Of a stretch of DNA of 37,290 nucleotides, positions 33,945 through 37,290 are shown one piece after another. The notes below the pieces were generated by a model. That model had not been told where the DNA came from and did not search any database. It saw only the letters and a program-made list of their open reading frames with translations. The stretch is from Planctomycetota bacterium (GTDB lineage: Bacteria; Planctomycetota; J058): contig JAHBXY010000087.1 in the NCBI GenBank assembly GCA_019636275.1, forward strand, positions 1 to 37,290, read 5' to 3'. A program made the position numbers and the translations under genes. The number at the start of each line of letters is the position of its first letter. Position 1 is the stretch's first letter.

Positions 33945-35305
33945 GCGAGGCAGGCCTCGAAGCCGGCGGTCAGCTCGGCGCGGTCGAGGTTGCGGCCGAT
34001 GAACACGAGCTGGTTGCGCCGCGGCTCGCCCTGCTTCCACGGCCGCTCGGGGGCGCCGTCGAACAGCATGTGCACCCCCTGGAACACGAACCGGTCGTCG
34101 TCGCCCCGGATGTTCAGCACGCCCTTGCTGCGGTAGATGTCCACGCCCTTCTCCCGCAGGAGCTTCGACAGCCAGGGGTTGAGCTTGTCGGGGTCGACCT
34201 CACCCTCGCGCTCGATCCCGACCGACGACACGGCCTGCTCGTGGGTGTGCGTGGGCGTGAACGTCCGGCCCTCGCGCGCGTCGACCTCGCGCCCGGCCGG
34301 GTCGAGCAGGCGCAGGGCGAACTCCTCGGGCCGGTGCTGCGTGGCGAGCAGGTAGGCCCCCGGGCGCTCGACCTCGAGCGTGAAGCGCTTCTCGCCCCGC
34401 GCCTCGAGCTGCAGCTCGTAGAGCGTGGCGCCGGGCCGGACGCGCCTGTCGCCGCTCACCCGGACCATGCCGGCGCGGTCGGCGAAGAGGATCGCCAGCT
34501 TGTCCTTCGTCCCGTCGATCGCCTCGAGGCCGGGGGCGTCGGCCGGCCAGGCCATGAGGCGCAGGGCCGGGTCGGGCCCGTCCTGCAGGACGAGCGTGTG
34601 CGCCCCCGCCTCGAGCTGGTAGGCGCCCAGCCACTCGAACGGGTACTCGGGCTCGAGGAAGGTCGGGCGCATGTCGACGGCGCGCGCCAGGTCGAAGCCG
34701 CCGACGTCGAGGACGTGCTTCAGGTCGATCGACGCACCCTGCGTGCGGTGGATACGCGCCATGGCGTTCATGCCGCGCACGCGCGTCTCGAGCTGCGCCA
34801 GCGCCGCCTCGTCGACGAGGTCGGTCTTGTTGAGCAGCAGCACGTCGGCGAAGGCGATCTGCTCCTGGCACTCGCGGCTCTGGTCGATGTGCTGCCAGAC
34901 GTGGTGCGCGTCGACGAGGGTCACGATCCCGTCCAGGCGGACCTTCTCCTTCACCTCCTCGTCGACGAAGAAGGTCTGGGCGACCGGGGCCGGGTCGGCC
35001 ATGCCCGTCGTCTCGACGAGGATCGCGTCGAACTTGTCGCGGCGCTTCATCAGGTTGCCGAGGATGCGGATCAGGTCGCCGCGCACGGTGCAGCAGATGC
35101 ACCCGTTGTTCATCTCGAAGATCTCCTCGTCGGCGTCGATGACGAGGGCCTGGTCGATGCCGACCTCGCCGAACTCGTTCTCGATCACGGCGATCCGCTT
35201 GCCGTGCTGCTCGGTGAGGATCCGGTTGAGGAGGGTCGTCTTCCCCGCGCCGAGGAAGCCGGTGAGGACGGTGACCGGGATCCGGTCGTCCCGCGTGGTG
35301 GTCAT
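33941..35305 (-). CDS. COG0523 (CobW-family) metallochaperone GTPase, second copy
   Basis: The 454-residue protein has Walker A GFLGAGKTT (16-24), NNGCICCTVRGDLIR with the CxCC metal site (Cys69, Cys71, Cys72) and NKTD (159-162). The C-terminal CobW_C domain ends in GVLNIRGDDDRFVFQGVHMLFDG and RRNQLVFIGRNLDRAEL (in outline). Between the two domains, at about 216-350, lies an inserted beta-rich module (GAYQLEAGAHTLVLQDGPDPALRLMAWP, in outline), instead of the short His-rich linker of most family members; a brief HTH follows. It is longer than the first copy and of another subfamily. It sits between the ECF transporter genes and the WD40 gene in one operon, suggesting that it receives the imported metal. 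ATG 35305 follows the previous stop by 3 bases. Confidence 0.93.
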   Translation of the reverse strand: MTTTRDDRIPVTVLTGFLGAGKTTLLNRILTEQHGKRIAVIENEFGEVGIDQALVIDADEEIFEMNNGCICCTVRGDLIRILGNLMKRRDKFDAILVETTGMADPAPVAQTFFVDEEVKEKVRLDGIVTLVDAHHVWQHIDQSRECQEQIAFADVLLLNKTDLVDEAALAQLETRVRGMNAMARIHRTQGASIDLKHVLDVGGFDLARAVDMRPTFLEPEYPFEWLGAYQLEAGAHTLVLQDGPDPALRLMAWPADAPGLEAIDGTKDKLAILFADRAGMVRVSGDRRVRPGATLYELQLEARGEKRFTLEVERPGAYLLATQHRPEEFALRLLDPAGREVDAREGRTFTPTHTHEQAVSSVGIEREGEVDPDKLNPWLSKLLREKGVDIYRSKGVLNIRGDDDRFVFQGVHMLFDGAPERPWKQGEPRRNQLVFIGRNLDRAELTAGFEACLA

Positions 35306-35308
35306 GGG

Positions 35309-35611
35309 CTACTCCGGGGTGTCGTCGTGGTGGGGGTGATCGTGGTCGCCCCGGGCCAGGGCGAGGACGTCCTCGCGCGTGACCTCGGACATGGGCTTGT
35401 GGACCTTGCGCTGCTCCTGCTGACCTGGCCCGCGCAGGACGGCGAAGACCGTCTCGATCGGCGGGCAGCCGGGCTCGGTGCAGGTGAGCTCGCTGACGAG
35501 GATCGTCACGTCGTCGTCGAGGCCGAGCGCCTCGCGCGCCCAGGCCTTGAGCTCGCGGGCGCGGCCGGCGCCGCCGCCGCGCGCGGGGCCGAGGTTGGGG
35601 CCGAGCTTCAT
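35309..35611 (-). CDS. Small protein with CTEPGC motif and His-rich tail
   Basis: The 100-residue protein starts at ATG 35611 inside an ATGA overlap with the transporter gene. Its core reads ILVSELTCTEPGCPPIETVFAVL and then QRKVHKPMSEVTREDV; I recognise this pattern from small uncharacterised proteins that accompany COG0523 genes, without a firm family name. The C-terminus GDHDHPHHDD is a metal-binding tail. The two Cys of CTEPGC and the tail suggest metal handling, possibly passing metal from the transporter to the GTPase encoded next. It is cytoplasmic by appearance. Confidence 0.8.
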   Translation of the reverse strand: MKLGPNLGPARGGGAGRARELKAWAREALGLDDDVTILVSELTCTEPGCPPIETVFAVLRGPGQQEQRKVHKPMSEVTREDVLALARGDHDHPHHDDTPE

Positions 35612-36960
35612 GGCGCCTCCGGATCGGGGACGAGGGCGGCGGCGCGCAGGGCGCCGGGGGACAGCCCCGCCGCGCGCGGGCCGTCGAAGACGACGCGGCC
35701 GCCGCGCAGGAGGACGACGCGGTCCACCCCGGCGGGCAGGGCGTCGAGGTCGTGCGTGGCCCAGACCACGGTGAGCGCGCGGGCGCGGGCCGCGGCCTCG
35801 AGCGCCGCGCAGAGGGCGCGGCGAGCCGCGGGGTCGAGCCCGCTCGTCGGCTCGTCGCAGAGGAGGACCTCGGGCTCGGTGGCGAGCGCCGCGGCGAAGG
35901 CCACCCGCTTGCGCTCGCCGAGGCTCAGGCGGTGCACCGGCCGCTCGGCGAGGTGGCCGACGCCGAGCGCCTCGAGGGCCCGCGTGGCGCGGGCGCAGGC
36001 GGCCTCCTCGTCCAGGCCGCGCCGGCGCAGGCCCCACAGGACGTCGTCCCGCGGCGTGGCCCCGAGGAGCTGCTCGTCGGGCTCCTGGAAGACGACGGCC
36101 ACGCGGGCGTCCACGCGACCGGCGAGCGCGCGGGCGTCGAGCGGCGCGCCGAGGCGCTCGAGGCGGCCCTCGGCCGCCGGGAGCAGGCCGGCCAGGGCCC
36201 GCAGGAGCGTCGTCTTGCCCGAGCCGCTGGCGCCGGCGAGCGCCACCCACGCGCCGCGCGGGACCTCGAGGTCGACGCCGGCGAGGCCGGGCGTCCCGTC
36301 GCGATGCCGGACGACGAGGCCGCGCGCGCGGAGGGCCGGGCTCGCGTCGCCGGCGGCGGGCGCCGGGTGGACGGCCGCCGCGCGGAGCGTCCGCGCCTCG
36401 TCGAGGCGCGCGCCGCGGTCGAGGGCCCGGTCGATCCCGCCGGCGAGCACCAGCCCGCAGGTCTCGACGCGCGGCTGGCCGCGGGCGAAGCCCTGGCGCA
36501 GCGTGGCGACCTCCGCGCGGCGGCGCAGCTCCTCGCCCAGGACGAGCGCCTGCGCCAGGGCCAGGTCGACGGCGTCGAGGAGGCCGGGGGGCGCGCCGGC
36601 GCGGCGCAGGGCCGCCAGGAGGTCCGCCCAGCCGACCGTCGCCGCGAAGTGCGCGCACCAGACCGCGCCGGCGCCGGCCCGCGCGAGCACGAGCAGCCCG
36701 TCGTCGGGCGAGGCGCCGCGCAGGGCGAGCAGGCAGGCCACGAGGAGGCCCTGCCCCGCGGCGGCCAGCGCGAGGAGGACCGGCGCCAGGCGGCGCCCCT
36801 CCACGAGGAGGGCCGCGAGCCCGACGGCCCCGAGGACCGCGAGGGCCCGCGGGTCCCGGAGCCCCGCGTTGAGGGTCAGCGCGGCGGCCAGGGCGAGGGC
36901 GCGGACGAGCGGCCCGCGCCCGGCGCCCGAGAACAGGGCGTCGCCGGGCTCACGGTGCAC
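35608..36960 (-). CDS. ECF metal transporter, T component fused to ATPase (CbiQ-CbiO type)
   Basis: The 450-residue protein joins two subunits that are usually separate. Residues 1 to about 195 form a CbiQ/EcfT-type membrane part with several hydrophobic segments (LALAAALTLNAGL, ALAVLGAVGLAALLV, LVACLLALRG) and the coupling region ELRRRAEVATLRQGFARGQPR. Residues about 210-445 form the ABC ATPase: Walker A GASGSGKTT, Q-loop FQEPDEQLLG, signature LSLGERKRVAFA, Walker B EVLLCDEPTSGLDP and ATHDLDALP. It imports cobalt, nickel, zinc or a vitamin, depending on the S component. GTG 36960 overlaps the preceding gene by 11 bases, and the small His-tailed gene follows with ATGA. Confidence 0.9.
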   Translation of the reverse strand: MHREPGDALFSGAGRGPLVRALALAAALTLNAGLRDPRALAVLGAVGLAALLVEGRRLAPVLLALAAAGQGLLVACLLALRGASPDDGLLVLARAGAGAVWCAHFAATVGWADLLAALRRAGAPPGLLDAVDLALAQALVLGEELRRRAEVATLRQGFARGQPRVETCGLVLAGGIDRALDRGARLDEARTLRAAAVHPAPAAGDASPALRARGLVVRHRDGTPGLAGVDLEVPRGAWVALAGASGSGKTTLLRALAGLLPAAEGRLERLGAPLDARALAGRVDARVAVVFQEPDEQLLGATPRDDVLWGLRRRGLDEEAACARATRALEALGVGHLAERPVHRLSLGERKRVAFAAALATEPEVLLCDEPTSGLDPAARRALCAALEAAARARALTVVWATHDLDALPAGVDRVVLLRGGRVVFDGPRAAGLSPGALRAAALVPDPEAP

Positions 36961-37290
36961 GGGGGGCCCCCGCCGCCAGCGCGGACCAGGCGCGCTGGGC
37001 CAGCGCGCCGGCGACGAACGAGGCGACGATCAGGAGCCCCGCCGCGAGCTCGCCCTCGGCGGGGACGAGCAGGGGAGGCCAGGGCGCGGCGCCCGCCTCC
37101 TGGGCGGCGCGCTCGAGGATCGCCGCGTCGGCCGGCTCGAAGGCGCGCGCGGGGGCGGCGCTCGCCAGGAGGAGGAGCAGGAGGAGTGTCGCCGGCGCGG
37201 GCGCGGTCGCCGGCGCCGGCGCCGGCGCCGGCGGCGGCGGCGGCGGCGAGGAGGAGGGGGGGGCCGAGGCGGCGATGAGCACGTTCCGCG
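36950..37290 (-). CDS. Partial gene upstream of the ECF transporter (CbiN/CbiM C-terminal-like)
   Basis: The frame is open to the window edge, so the 5' end is missing; the GTG at 37282 may be internal. The visible 112 residues have a Pro/Ala-repeat stretch (PPPPPPAPAPAPATAPAP), a hydrophobic segment (TLLLLLLLASAAPARA), FEPADAAILERAAQEAG and a second hydrophobic segment (LAAGLLIVASFVAGALAQRAW). Two helices around a short loop with FEP are reminiscent of CbiN or of the C-terminal extension of CbiM, the substrate-binding parts of cobalt/nickel ECF importers. Its position directly before the T-A fusion supports a transporter subunit. The exact family cannot be fixed from the fragment. Confidence 0.55.
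   Translation of the reverse strand, partial: RNVLIAASAPPSSSPPPPPPAPAPAPATAPAPATLLLLLLLASAAPARAFEPADAAILERAAQEAGAAPWPPLLVPAEGELAAGLLIVASFVAGALAQRAWSALAAGAPRAP

Overview
The window is very GC-rich, densely coded bacterial DNA in which most neighbouring genes overlap by 1-11 bases. The gene set (Tad/Flp pilus locus, DUF2330, a eukaryotic-type kinase fold, a Suppressor-of-fused domain, long TPR arrays, many GTG starts, some probable leaderless genes) suggests a Planctomycetota- or Myxococcota-like organism. I cannot fix the phylum from sequence alone. No rRNA, tRNA, IS element or CRISPR array was recognised.

Layout. 1-2374 (+): a TPR protein running in from the left edge and a SUFU-domain protein. 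2417-12016 (-): a nearly complete Tad pilus operon, read from right to left: flp, tadE, cpaB, tadG-like, cpaE/tadZ, cpaF, tadB, tadC, a TPR lipoprotein and a coiled-coil protein. Directly upstream of flp, in the same frame and with no stop codon between them, is a Fur-family metalloregulator. It is separated by a 20-bp perfect palindrome from a divergent run: a small Cys/His-rich membrane protein, an ECF sigma factor and the pilus secretin. 16135-19131 (+): DUF454 protein, beta-carbonic anhydrase, an ICMT/DUF1295-like membrane enzyme and a nucleotidyltransferase-fold protein. 19199-21102 (-): a pseudokinase and a DUF2330 protein.

21185-37290 is a metal-handling island. It holds a DUF1826 gene followed by CobS-like AAA+ and CobT-like VWA genes (the last disrupted by frameshifts), a divergent COG0523 metallochaperone GTPase, a His-rich lipoprotein, a P1B-type ATPase without the usual membrane cysteine motif, a second DUF1826 gene, a MerC-like gene with a frameshift, a DmeF-type CDF exporter and a PepSY-TM protein with an iron-type Fur box. 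It also holds two unknown genes and a second operon: ECF metal transporter (T and A parts fused), His-tailed small protein, second COG0523 GTPase, WD40 protein.

The strongest unexplained signal is one promoter-like motif, GGAAC-N15-GGC(A/G)C, with identical spacing at five places. It lies 19-45 bases before the start codons of both DUF1826 genes, the first COG0523 gene, the His-rich lipoprotein and merC. It resembles an ECF-sigma promoter and ties these genes into one putative regulon, which may be a metal-delivery system pairing a COG0523 GTPase with DUF1826 and a CobST-like AAA+/VWA chaperone. Whether the ECF sigma factor of this window reads it is a testable guess.
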